Shown piece by piece: positions 33,801-41,446 of a stretch of 64,000 bases of DNA (within the stretch, counting starts at the first letter, position 1; the number at the start of each line of letters is the position of its first letter). Origin of the DNA: an uncultured Bacteroidia bacterium (GTDB taxonomy: Bacteria > Bacteroidota > Bacteroidia > Bacteroidales > UBA932); contig CACXMA010000001.1 of assembly GCA_902768665.1 (NCBI GenBank), positions 62,001 to 126,000 of the forward strand. Reading direction: 5' to 3'. Position numbers and translations under genes: made by a program. The notes beneath the pieces were generated by a model. The model did not search any database. It was not told where the DNA came from and saw only the letters and a list, made by a program, of their open reading frames with translations.

Positions 33801-34130
33801 CTCTACAGCCCGTGGGTCCACCGCTTCGACGTCTCCTACAAGCACGACTTCCGCGTGAAGATCGGCAACACGATGAACAAGCTGCAGCTCAGCATCGACA
33901 TCAAGAACGTCATGAACCTGTTCAACAACAGCTGGGGCGTTTCCAAGTACCTCAATCCGGATCTTGGCGCCGATCCCCGTATCCTCAAGTATGAAGGTGT
34001 CGACGGCGAGGGTTATGCGACCTTCTCCACGCCTGCCGCCATCAACGGCAACTTCGAGACCTTCGTTCCGAACCACTCCCTCGGACAGTGCTGGTATGCC
34101 TCCGTCGGTATCAAGTATATGTTCAACTAA
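30834..34130 (+). CDS. Oar-type TonB-dependent outer-membrane receptor
   Basis: A 1098-residue outer-membrane transporter: signal peptide (to VGSVAFAQ), a carboxypeptidase-regulatory-like domain (about 25-115, ALNGKVVDNAGEAVVGAYVV), a plug (120-240, ITDVTRLSPYGG and NFTVDGANFNNNFG) and a C-terminal barrel. It resembles the Oar/OmpA-related group more than SusC, and no SusD follows. The next gene, 20 bases on, is a BACON/OB-fold lipoprotein, so the pair may bind and import a polymer. The substrate is inferred from neighbours only. Confidence 0.88.
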   Translation: MKHAFKSLVLTIITMFVGSVAFAQMTTSALNGKVVDNAGEAVVGAYVVATHTPSGTIYGATTNIDGRYSIQGMRAGGPYTVVISSLGYQDATFTELTLQLAETATVNAKLSDDTQVLEQAVVIGQAASKFYQEKTGASTNITGNQIVALPTVSRSITDVTRLSPYGGNGMSFAGSDGRLANFTVDGANFNNNFGLSSNLPGGGSPISIDAIEELQVVISPFDVRQTNFIGGGVNAITKSGTNTFRGTAYIYHQNENMRGDAVDGQAISGARDKDRKTTYGMTFGGPIIKNKLFFFVNAEMSKVPSVVNRWRGSEDGVAVPDDFISRAKLSDLEAVSNYLSDTYGYNTGSWTSFPADEDNKKILARLDWNINQAHHLALRYNYTINNVWNSPNATSMDGGTRMPNGRMSKQSMSYANSMYSMQNIVNTWSVDLNSRLSDNLSNQFLFTFSKLDDIRGTNSAEFPFIDITRDDDNYIAAGYELFTWNNAVHNTVANVKDDLTYYFGTHKITTGLTFEYQMADNQYMRNGTGYYRYNWDDPTMTVAELFAGAPEIVNLTYGYDGEKKPAARVQFYKAGIYAQDEWSINENFKLTYGLRLDGLFFDNGDLMTNKAILDLSYYPKKYDFKETHIDTGKWPTSKLTVSPRVGFNWDVFGDKSLKVRGGTGLFSGRLPLVFFTNMPTNGGLVQYQANLNSSNTDMNQFAGGLVTADGKATIDALYNKLTQMGYPTTVKPEDGTVPSAVNGVDPKFRMPQVWKTSLALDYNLPTSFPLSVTAEGIFNKTINAVSISDWSIKDVAGFARFNGADNRPIYPRGFRTGTKAFVLENTDKGYGWSASFGINGSTSDRALDFMFAYTHTVNKEITGMPGSAAESAFTYVPTTEGPNYIKLHNSQYVTPDRMVASLTHNDKCGNHFSLIYEAWRGGYNYSLMMSNDMNADGYNYDALYIPTDAQVNNGEFRFVSDDDRDRFMDYVHANSFLSDHQGEYAEAYSLYSPWVHRFDVSYKHDFRVKIGNTMNKLQLSIDIKNVMNLFNNSWGVSKYLNPDLGADPRILKYEGVDGEGYATFSTPAAINGNFETFVPNHSLGQCWYASVGIKYMFN

Positions 34131-34150
34131 TCTAACGGCAGACCACTACT

Positions 34151-36574
34151 ATGAAACTCAAGTATAGCATTGTTTCCCTTCTTGCACTCGCCGCTACGCT
34201 GGTGAGCTGCGAAAAGGAGGCCGACCACTACCTCAGCGAGATGAAGGTCTCGTCCTCTTACGTTTCCCTGCCGAAGACCGGTGGTGACGCTGAAATCACC
34301 ATCACTGCAGAAGGCCCGTGGGAATTCTCCAAGACTTTCGACGTGCCGACCGGCGAGAAGGATGATAACGGCAAGGATATCACCGTAAAGAAGGTCGCTC
34401 CGGCCTGGCTTACCGTCACCCCCGAATCGGGTGTCGCCGGTGAGGCCACCATCAAGTTCCACGCAGAGGCCCCCGAGGCCCGCCGCGAGGCCGTCCTCGT
34501 CATCTCCTGCATGGGTAAGACCCAGAACATCAACATCGTCCAGGACGCCGAAGCCGCTGAAAAGCCGCAGCTCCCGATCACCCCGATCGCGACTGTCATG
34601 GCGGAAGGCGAAGGCACCTGGCGTGTTCGCGGTACCGTTACAAAGGTTGTCAACGACCAGTACGGCAACTTCTACATGATCGACGACTCCTACAACGGTC
34701 CCGACTTCCAGATCTACGGTACCAAGAACGAGAAGGGTCAGTATCCGAAGGAAGCCGCCGGCGGCTGGGCCAGCTTTGGCATCGAGGCCGGTGACATCGT
34801 CACGGTCGAGGGTCCTTACTCCCTCTACAAGACGACCCACGAGCTCGTGGACGTGTCCGTCATCGCCATCGAGAAGTCCCTCATCAAAGTTGAGGCTGTC
34901 GACTATGGCATGGACGGCGAAACGGCCCGCACGAGCATCCCCGCCGAAGGTGGCGAGATCAGCCTGAAGGTTACGGCCAAGGTTTCTCCGCTCATCGTCA
35001 CGACGGATGCCGACTGGCTCAAGGTTACCGATATCAAGAATGGCGACTATGTCCTCACCGCTTCCGCCAACGACTACACGGCTGTCCGCAAGGCTACCGT
35101 CACCCTTAAGGGCGAAGGTGCCATGGCCACCGTCGATGTCGCTCAGGACGGCATTCCCGCCACGGGCGCTACCGTGACCGATATCATCGCCATGGACGAC
35201 AACAGCGAGGTCGAGACCCTCGAGTGCACGACCATCGCCAAGACCGGCAAGGGTGTCGTCGTCTGGGACGGTACGACCGCCTGCTATGTCTACGGTGACA
35301 AGGCCGCCGACGTCAAGGTCGGTGACAATGTCAAGGTGTTCGGTATCAAGAAGACCTACAACGGCGTTCCCGAGATCGAACTCAGCAAGGACAATGAGGC
35401 CCACCTCGTGAAAGTCCTCTCCAGCGGCAACAGCTTCGAGGCTCCGGCCGCGAAGGATGTCACCGCCGAAGCCGGAACCTATACGGCTTCCAAGGCTGAG
35501 TACATCAAGCTCACCGGTACGCTCAAGATCAGCGGCAATTACTACAACCTGACCCTCGACGAGTTCCCGGAGGGTGAGCATCAGGGTTCCATCGTCGCTC
35601 CCGTCGAGGAACTGAACGTTGCCTCCCTCGCGGATAAGAAGATTACCGTAACCGGCTGGTTCAATGGTCTTTCCAGCGCCGGCAAGTATATCAATATCAT
35701 CGCTACCAAGGTCGTCGAATTCGTCGACAACCCGAAGGGCTCCGTCACGAACCCTTATACCCCTTCCGAGATCGCCGCTGAGATCCTTGGCGGCAACATC
35801 CCCGAGGAGGACGTCTACATCAAGGGTATCGTCTCCGCGGTCCTTTACACTGCTTCCGCCAGCTATCCGACCGCTACCTTCTGGCTTTCCGACGACGGCA
35901 CCGCCTATGGTGTCTCCGAGGACAGGAAGAGCACGACCGAGCCCTCCAAGGACTTCGAGTGCTACAGCGTGAAGTGGTTCGGCAACGCCGACTGGGCTGA
36001 GGGCAACGGCCAGGTCACCGTCGGTGACGAGGTTGTCGTCTGCGGCAAGACCACCTCTTACAACGGCGTCGCCGAGACTTCTTCCAAGAAGGCCTGGCTC
36101 CACAGCGTCAATTATGTGAAGACCGCCGGCGTGGGTCTTGGCAGCACCGAGTTCCCGTTCAATGTCGCGGGTGCCGAGGAAGTCATTGACTACCAGCAGG
36201 CTGAAATCGCCGCCGCCAAGGCCGCCGAGGCTCCGGCTCCGACCTTCCGGGATGTCTGCGTGGGTGGCAAGATCTCCGCGATCCTCTACACCTTCAGCGC
36301 CAGCTACGGCACCGGTACCTTCTGGATCTCCGATGACGGCACCGCTTATGGCGTCTCCGCTGACAAGAAGAGCACGACCGAGCCCACCAAGGACTTCGAG
36401 TGCTACAGCGTCTACATGTTCGGTCTTGAGAATCCCTGGGTGGAGGGTACTTCCAAGCAGGTAGCCGTCGGCGACGATGTCATCGTCAAGGGCCAGCTGA
36501 CCAAGTACAACACCACGTACGAGACCGCCAGCAAGAAGGCCTGGATCTACAGCCTCAACGGCGCTACCGAGTAG
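34151..36574 (+). CDS. BACON/OB-fold repeat lipoprotein
   Basis: An 807-residue surface-type lipoprotein (signal ending LVSC). After a BACON domain (about 30-125) it has an OB-fold-like module (WRVRGTVTKVVNDQYGNFYM), a second BACON domain (about 260-335), and further OB-like modules (GKGVVVWDGTTACYVYG; IKLTGTLKISGNYYNL). It ends with two near-identical modules (about 555-650 and 700-800) sharing SDDGTAYGVS and KDFECYSV. OB folds often bind nucleic acids; this and the nuclease genes downstream suggest a substrate-binding role. The sequence shows no enzyme motif. Confidence 0.8.
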   Translation: MKLKYSIVSLLALAATLVSCEKEADHYLSEMKVSSSYVSLPKTGGDAEITITAEGPWEFSKTFDVPTGEKDDNGKDITVKKVAPAWLTVTPESGVAGEATIKFHAEAPEARREAVLVISCMGKTQNINIVQDAEAAEKPQLPITPIATVMAEGEGTWRVRGTVTKVVNDQYGNFYMIDDSYNGPDFQIYGTKNEKGQYPKEAAGGWASFGIEAGDIVTVEGPYSLYKTTHELVDVSVIAIEKSLIKVEAVDYGMDGETARTSIPAEGGEISLKVTAKVSPLIVTTDADWLKVTDIKNGDYVLTASANDYTAVRKATVTLKGEGAMATVDVAQDGIPATGATVTDIIAMDDNSEVETLECTTIAKTGKGVVVWDGTTACYVYGDKAADVKVGDNVKVFGIKKTYNGVPEIELSKDNEAHLVKVLSSGNSFEAPAAKDVTAEAGTYTASKAEYIKLTGTLKISGNYYNLTLDEFPEGEHQGSIVAPVEELNVASLADKKITVTGWFNGLSSAGKYINIIATKVVEFVDNPKGSVTNPYTPSEIAAEILGGNIPEEDVYIKGIVSAVLYTASASYPTATFWLSDDGTAYGVSEDRKSTTEPSKDFECYSVKWFGNADWAEGNGQVTVGDEVVVCGKTTSYNGVAETSSKKAWLHSVNYVKTAGVGLGSTEFPFNVAGAEEVIDYQQAEIAAAKAAEAPAPTFRDVCVGGKISAILYTFSASYGTGTFWISDDGTAYGVSADKKSTTEPTKDFECYSVYMFGLENPWVEGTSKQVAVGDDVIVKGQLTKYNTTYETASKKAWIYSLNGATE

Positions 36575-36578
36575 TCAA

Positions 36579-36606
36579 CCGTCATGCCCGACCCGATCGG
36601 GCATCT
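36579..36606 (+). repeat. GTCAT..ATCT hairpin, intergenic
   Basis: It opens CCGTCATGCCCGA and closes TCGGGCATCT, with a perfect 8 bp stem and loop CCCGA, five bases after the stop of the BACON gene. It has the same outer ends as the other copies but yet another stem. Confidence 0.78.
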
Positions 36607-36613
36607 CATACCG

Positions 36614-36646
36614 AAAAGGCGACCCGTTCATCGGGCCGCCTTTTTT
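36614..36646 (+). terminator. terminator of the Oar-BACON operon
   Basis: AAAAGGCGACCCG pairs with CGGGCCGCCTTTT (one A/C mismatch) around TTCAT, ending in six T. Confidence 0.85.
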
Positions 36647-36673
36647 GTCATTTCGAGCGCAGTCGAGAAATCT
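36647..36673 (+). repeat. GTCAT..ATCT hairpin between terminator and promoter
   Basis: GTCATTTCGAGCGCAG followed by TCGAGAAATCT, 27 nt, abutting the T-run of the terminator. Stem ATTTC/GAAAT. It is almost identical to the copy inside the oxidoreductase gene at 47978-48004. Confidence 0.78.
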
Positions 36674-36699
36674 CTTTTTGCTTTCCCAAAGATAAATCT

Positions 36700-36708
36700 T
36701 ATCTTTGT
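36700..36708 (+). promoter_or_regulatory. -7 box of the nuclease operon
   Basis: TATCTTTGT, 40 bases before the ATG at 36749. The five genes to 45658 follow with gaps of 14 bases or less. Confidence 0.65.
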
Positions 36709-36748
36709 ATGCTATACCAAGCCAATAATCAACATTAAAACGTATATC

Positions 36749-39208
36749 ATGAAATTCAAACACTTTCTTCTCGCGGCTTTTGCCATGGCAGCCGTAGTGA
36801 TTTCTTCCTGCAAGAAGGAAGATGAAACCGAGGAAGGCCTCACCCTCTCCCAGGAAGAGGTTACCCTTCCCAAGGACGGCGGTTCGGTGGACGTGACCAT
36901 CAACTCCTCCGAAGCCTGGACGATTTCCAAGAGTGCCAATTCCGAATGGCTCAGCGTCTCCGAGACTTCCGGTGCTTCCGGAAAGAAGGTCATCACGCTC
37001 CATGCGGAGGCCAATACCAGCTATGACCGCAATGCCAAACTGACCGTCAAGGCCGGTTTCTACAGCAGCGCCATCAAGGTCTCCCAGCCCGGCGCCGCCG
37101 GTGAGTTCGTGCTCGAGGACGGCGAGGGCACCAAGGATAAGCCCTTCTCCGTCGCCAAGGCCGTAGAAGAAGCCAAGAAGCTGACCTACACCGACAGCAA
37201 GAATTATGACAAGGGCGGCCCTTACTACATCCGCGGTAAGGTCTCGACCATCAGCAAGGAGTACAACTGGCAGTATGGCACCGCCCAGTTCAAGATTTCC
37301 GATTACGGCAATGCTTCCGACGCCGCCCAGTTCGACTGCTACAATGTCAAGTTCCTCGGCAACAAGGCCTGGGAAGAGGGCAACGCGCAGATCGCCGCCG
37401 GCAAGGAAGTCATCATCTACGGCCAGATCATGAATTATTCCGGCACGACCCCCGAGACCGTTTCCGGCTCCTACATCTATGCCCTCGACGGTAAGACGGA
37501 GGATACCAACGGCCACGAACCCGCCATCGCCGCCACGGCCGAGGCAAAGACGGTCACCGAGTTCATCGAGGCCGCCAGCTCGAGCGTCGTTTACAAGGTG
37601 ACCGGCACCGTGACGAAGGTCAATGCCACCTATGGCAATGTTGACATCACCGACGGTACCAATACCGTCCAGATTTACGGCGCCGTGAACTGGGACAAGT
37701 GGAAAGACAAAGTCGCCGCGAATTCCGTCGTCACCGCCCTGGGCTCCTACAAGAAGTATGAGAACAACGGCAAGGTGACCCACGAGCTCATCGGTATCAT
37801 CCTCAACAGCGAGGGTGGTGACGTGATCGACTACGAGAACGCTCCCGCCAAGACGATTGCCGAGTTTATTTCTGCCGCCGACACCAAGAACTTCTACAAG
37901 CTCACCGGTACGGTCAGTGGCAATATCAACGCCCAGTACGGCAACTTCGACCTGACCGACGCGACCGGCACCATCGTCGTGTATGGCGCCTCCAACTGGA
38001 ACGACTGGAAGGACAAGGTTCTCCAGGGCTCCACCGTCGTGCTGGCCGCCCAGTATCAGCTCTACCAGAAGGAAGGCCAGGCTGACAAACACGAGGCTGT
38101 CAATGCCCGTATCCTCTCCTGCGAGGGCGGTTCTGCTCCTCAGGAAAGCGAGCCGAAGGGCAGCGGTACCCTCGAGGATCCTTACAATGCCGCCAAGGCC
38201 CTGGAAGTTGCAACCGCGCTCGAGCCGGGTGCCAAGACGGAAAGCGACGTGTACGTCTCCGGCAAGATTGCCTCCATCAAGTACACCTTCTCCGCCCAGC
38301 ACGGTACCGCCATCTTCGACATCTCCGACGACGGTACGACGGCCGTGACGCAGTTCACCTGCTACAGCGTTTATTACCTGGGCAACCGCGCATGGGTGGA
38401 CGGCGACGCGCAGGTCAAGGTCGGTGACGACGTGGTCATCTGCGGCAAGCTCGTCAACTACAAGGACGAAAAGACCGGCAACACCACGCCCGAGACCGCC
38501 AGCAAGGAAGCCTGGATCTACAGCCTCAACGGCGAGACCTCCATCGAGCAGAGCCCCGTCTTCGGCGTTGCGTCCCAGAACGTGAATGTCGCCGGCAGCG
38601 CTACTTCCGCCGTCGTCAAGGTGATCGGCAATGTCGCATGGACCGCTGCCAGTACGGATGCCACAGTTGCCCCCGAGGCCGGTCAGGGCGCAGGTGAGAT
38701 TACTGTCACCTTCGATGCCAATACCGACACCGAGAACGCCAAGACCTACACGGTCGTCGTGTCCACGGAGGCCGAGGTGGAGACCAAATCCTTCACGGTG
38801 ACCATCAACCAGGCCAAGGCTTCTACGGGCAACGAGACCGTCGTCACCGTTACCAAGGAGCAGCTCGCCGCTGCTGCCTGCAATAGTGCCAAGGTTGTTG
38901 TGGACGAGGTCATCTCCTTCACCAACAGTACTGACTACGGCAGCAATACTGTTACCGAACTTCGTATTTACAAGAATAAGACCCTGACGATCTCGGCCGA
39001 TGGCGCTACCATCACCAACATCGAGTTTACCTGCACGAAGGAAGGCACGACCAAGGAAGGTCCCGGCTGCTTCGGCGCCGGTGCTCCGGAAGGTTATTCC
39101 TACGAGGGTAAGGTCGGTACCTGGGCCGGTTCGGCTGCTTCCGTCGCCTTCACGGCAACGGACAACCAGGTCCGTATCGTGGAACTGAAGGTAACCTACA
39201 CGATGTAA
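36749..39208 (+). CDS. BACON/OB-fold repeat lipoprotein
   Basis: An 819-residue lipoprotein (signal ending VISSC). A BACON domain (about 30-120) is followed by four OB-like modules, recognisable by YYIRGKVSTISKEYNWQYG, YKVTGTVTKVNATYGNVDIT, YKLTGTVSGNINAQYGNFDL and VYVSGKIASIKYTFSAQHG. A further BACON-like domain (about 610-690) and a C-terminal beta-sandwich follow. It is a relative of the 34151-36574 product and has no enzyme motif. Its stop overlaps the start of the NUC1 nuclease lipoprotein, so the two are co-translated; it may hold nucleic acid for cleavage. Confidence 0.8.
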   Translation: MKFKHFLLAAFAMAAVVISSCKKEDETEEGLTLSQEEVTLPKDGGSVDVTINSSEAWTISKSANSEWLSVSETSGASGKKVITLHAEANTSYDRNAKLTVKAGFYSSAIKVSQPGAAGEFVLEDGEGTKDKPFSVAKAVEEAKKLTYTDSKNYDKGGPYYIRGKVSTISKEYNWQYGTAQFKISDYGNASDAAQFDCYNVKFLGNKAWEEGNAQIAAGKEVIIYGQIMNYSGTTPETVSGSYIYALDGKTEDTNGHEPAIAATAEAKTVTEFIEAASSSVVYKVTGTVTKVNATYGNVDITDGTNTVQIYGAVNWDKWKDKVAANSVVTALGSYKKYENNGKVTHELIGIILNSEGGDVIDYENAPAKTIAEFISAADTKNFYKLTGTVSGNINAQYGNFDLTDATGTIVVYGASNWNDWKDKVLQGSTVVLAAQYQLYQKEGQADKHEAVNARILSCEGGSAPQESEPKGSGTLEDPYNAAKALEVATALEPGAKTESDVYVSGKIASIKYTFSAQHGTAIFDISDDGTTAVTQFTCYSVYYLGNRAWVDGDAQVKVGDDVVICGKLVNYKDEKTGNTTPETASKEAWIYSLNGETSIEQSPVFGVASQNVNVAGSATSAVVKVIGNVAWTAASTDATVAPEAGQGAGEITVTFDANTDTENAKTYTVVVSTEAEVETKSFTVTINQAKASTGNETVVTVTKEQLAAAACNSAKVVVDEVISFTNSTDYGSNTVTELRIYKNKTLTISADGATITNIEFTCTKEGTTKEGPGCFGAGAPEGYSYEGKVGTWAGSAASVAFTATDNQVRIVELKVTYTM

Positions 39209-40344
39209 TGAAATACAGCATCTGGGCCCTGATCGGCCTGTTGGCCGGTGCACTGCTTGTCTTCTCCTGCTCGAAGAAGGAGGATGAAGACGAGCTGGTG
39301 CCCGTGCTGAAGCTGAGCTCCCCGACCATGGGTGCCGAGGGCGGCTCCCAGTGGGTGAAGGTGGCCGCGGAAAAGACCTGGACGCTGAGCGTGGAATATG
39401 CGGCCGGCTCCGGGGACTGGGTTTCGCTGGAAAAGACCTCCGGCGAAGGCAGCGCCTCCGTCTATATGACCGTGACGCCGAACGAGGGCGACAACCCCCG
39501 CCGCGCGACGGTCGTGCTGAAAACCCGCAAGTATGAGGACCGCAAAGAGCTGGTGCAGGCAGGCAATGTCGCATCGTCCGCGCCGCTCTGGCTGGAGCTC
39601 CCCGCCCTGGATCAGCCCCAGCTGGGCTTCTTCACCCATGCGATGGACGGTTCCGCTTATATCAGCCGGGAAAAGAGCGGCGTCCGCAATTGGTCCTTCT
39701 ACTATGACTACACCGCCTTTGTTTCCTGGTGGGTGGCCTATCCGCTGAACAAGGGCCTGCGCGGCTCCGGCAGCCGTACCGACAACTGGCAGGCTACCGA
39801 TCCGCTTCTGCCCGCCAGTGCGGTCTGTGACCTTTCCAGCGGCTCCTATGGCGGTGGTTGGACGCGCGGTCACCAGATTCCGTCCGCGGATCGGTTGGAC
39901 TATGTTCCGAACATCACGACCTTCTACCCGACCAACATGACGCCCCAGGATTACGATTTCAACTGTTATATCTGGGCCGATCTGGAAAATGCCGTCCGTA
40001 CCTATTCCTCCAATTGCGACACGCTTTATGTCGTAACCGGTGCGGACGTGCGCAATTCCAACACCTGGTCCGGGTACAAGGCCGGTCATGCGGCCAAAGT
40101 CCCGACCCATTACTACAAGGCGCTTCTGCGTAGGAAAGGCAACAGCTATTCCGCCGTTGGCTTCTACCTGCCGCACGCCTCCGGTATCGCCAACAACGAC
40201 TACCGCAACTACAGCTGCTCGATTGATGAACTGGAGCAGCATACCGGCGTCGATTTCTTCGCTTCCCTCCCGGCTTTCCTGGGAGCGGATGAGGCCAATG
40301 CCATCGAGGCGGCCGACCCGGCAACGACACTGAAAAACTGGTAA
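39208..40344 (+). CDS. DNA/RNA non-specific endonuclease (NUC1 family) lipoprotein
   Basis: A 378-residue secreted nuclease. The signal ends VFSC, a BACON-like domain fills about 30-120, and the His-Me finger nuclease domain about 140-350. The active-site segment reads WTRGHQIPSADR; the usual DRGH has Thr for Asp, while the catalytic His is kept. FYPTNMTPQ with a metal-site Asn and YVVTGADVRN follow. It overlaps the upstream BACON gene by one base and lies five bases before the EEP nuclease gene. Confidence 0.88.
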   Translation: MKYSIWALIGLLAGALLVFSCSKKEDEDELVPVLKLSSPTMGAEGGSQWVKVAAEKTWTLSVEYAAGSGDWVSLEKTSGEGSASVYMTVTPNEGDNPRRATVVLKTRKYEDRKELVQAGNVASSAPLWLELPALDQPQLGFFTHAMDGSAYISREKSGVRNWSFYYDYTAFVSWWVAYPLNKGLRGSGSRTDNWQATDPLLPASAVCDLSSGSYGGGWTRGHQIPSADRLDYVPNITTFYPTNMTPQDYDFNCYIWADLENAVRTYSSNCDTLYVVTGADVRNSNTWSGYKAGHAAKVPTHYYKALLRRKGNSYSAVGFYLPHASGIANNDYRNYSCSIDELEQHTGVDFFASLPAFLGADEANAIEAADPATTLKNW

Positions 40345-40349
40345 CCGAT

Positions 40350-41432
40350 ATGATGAAAAAAGCATTCTATCTATCCGCATTGACGGCGCTCCTGCTGGTC
40401 TTCGGCCCGCAGGCGACGGCCCAGAAGCAGAAGAGTTATGTCATCGGCTTCTACAACCTCGAAAACCTCTTCGACACCTACCACGACGAGGGGAAGAACG
40501 ACTATGAGTACCTTCCTGACGGCGCCAACGAGTGGACTGAGGCCAAGTATGAGAAGAAACTCTACAACATGGCCCACGTCATCGCGGCCATGAAGAAGGA
40601 CAACAAGGTCTGGCATACCGTCCTCGGCGTGTCTGAGGTGGAGAACCGCCACGTCCTCGAAGACCTCGTCGCCGAGCCCGAGATCGCCGACGCGAACTAC
40701 CAGATCGTCCACTATGACGGACCGGATCGCCGTGGCGTCGACGTCGCCCTGCTCTACCGCCCGTCTCAGATGACCCTCGTCGAGAGCGAGTCCATCCCGT
40801 TCACCTTCCAGGACGCCCACGACATCGAATTCTCCCTGACCCCGGACGAGCAGGCCGCTTTCCGCACCCGCGACGTCCTGATGGTCCACGGCATCATCGA
40901 GGGCGAGCACTTCGCCTTCTATGTCTGCCACCTTCCGTCCCGTATCGGCGGCAAGGGCCAGGATCTCCGTGCCCGCGGCGGCCAGATCGCCTATGAGCAC
41001 TCCCTCAAGATGATGGAGAAATATCCCGGCATCAAATGCGTCATCATGGGTGACATGAACGACAACCCGACCGATGACTCCATGGCCCTGTGGATGCGCG
41101 GCAAGGAGCGCATCGGCGATGTCGGCCCCGAGGACTACTTCTCCCCGTTCCTGTCAATGTACAAGGCTGGTTACAGCACGCTTTACTATCGCGGCGAAGG
41201 TAATATCTACGACTGCATCCTCTGCAACTACAACCTTGCCCACGCCCAGCCCGGTACCTTCCAGATCCAGCCGATCACGAAGAAGAAATACTACGGCCGC
41301 GTCTTTAGCAAGCCGTTTATGACGAACCAGGAGGGCCAGTACAAGGGCACCCCGTTCCGTACCTTCTCCGGCGGCCAGTTCATCGGCGGCTACTCCGACC
41401 ACTATCCGACCTACATCGTCATTAAGAAATAA
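40350..41432 (+). CDS. endonuclease/exonuclease/phosphatase family protein, secreted
   Basis: A 360-residue Mg-dependent phosphoesterase with a Sec signal (to QATAQ). EEP motifs: GFYNLENLFDT, GVSEVENRHVLEDL, RRGVDVALLYR, FYVCHLPSRIGG, VIMGDMNDNPTDD and GGYSDHYPTYI (catalytic His). A second ATG at 40353 is equally possible. In Bacteroidetes this subgroup often accompanies DUF5689 and TonB receptors. Together with the NUC1 lipoprotein it would degrade DNA or RNA outside the cytoplasm. Confidence 0.88.
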   Translation: MMKKAFYLSALTALLLVFGPQATAQKQKSYVIGFYNLENLFDTYHDEGKNDYEYLPDGANEWTEAKYEKKLYNMAHVIAAMKKDNKVWHTVLGVSEVENRHVLEDLVAEPEIADANYQIVHYDGPDRRGVDVALLYRPSQMTLVESESIPFTFQDAHDIEFSLTPDEQAAFRTRDVLMVHGIIEGEHFAFYVCHLPSRIGGKGQDLRARGGQIAYEHSLKMMEKYPGIKCVIMGDMNDNPTDDSMALWMRGKERIGDVGPEDYFSPFLSMYKAGYSTLYYRGEGNIYDCILCNYNLAHAQPGTFQIQPITKKKYYGRVFSKPFMTNQEGQYKGTPFRTFSGGQFIGGYSDHYPTYIVIKK

Positions 41433-41446
41433 CTAACAACCACCAT

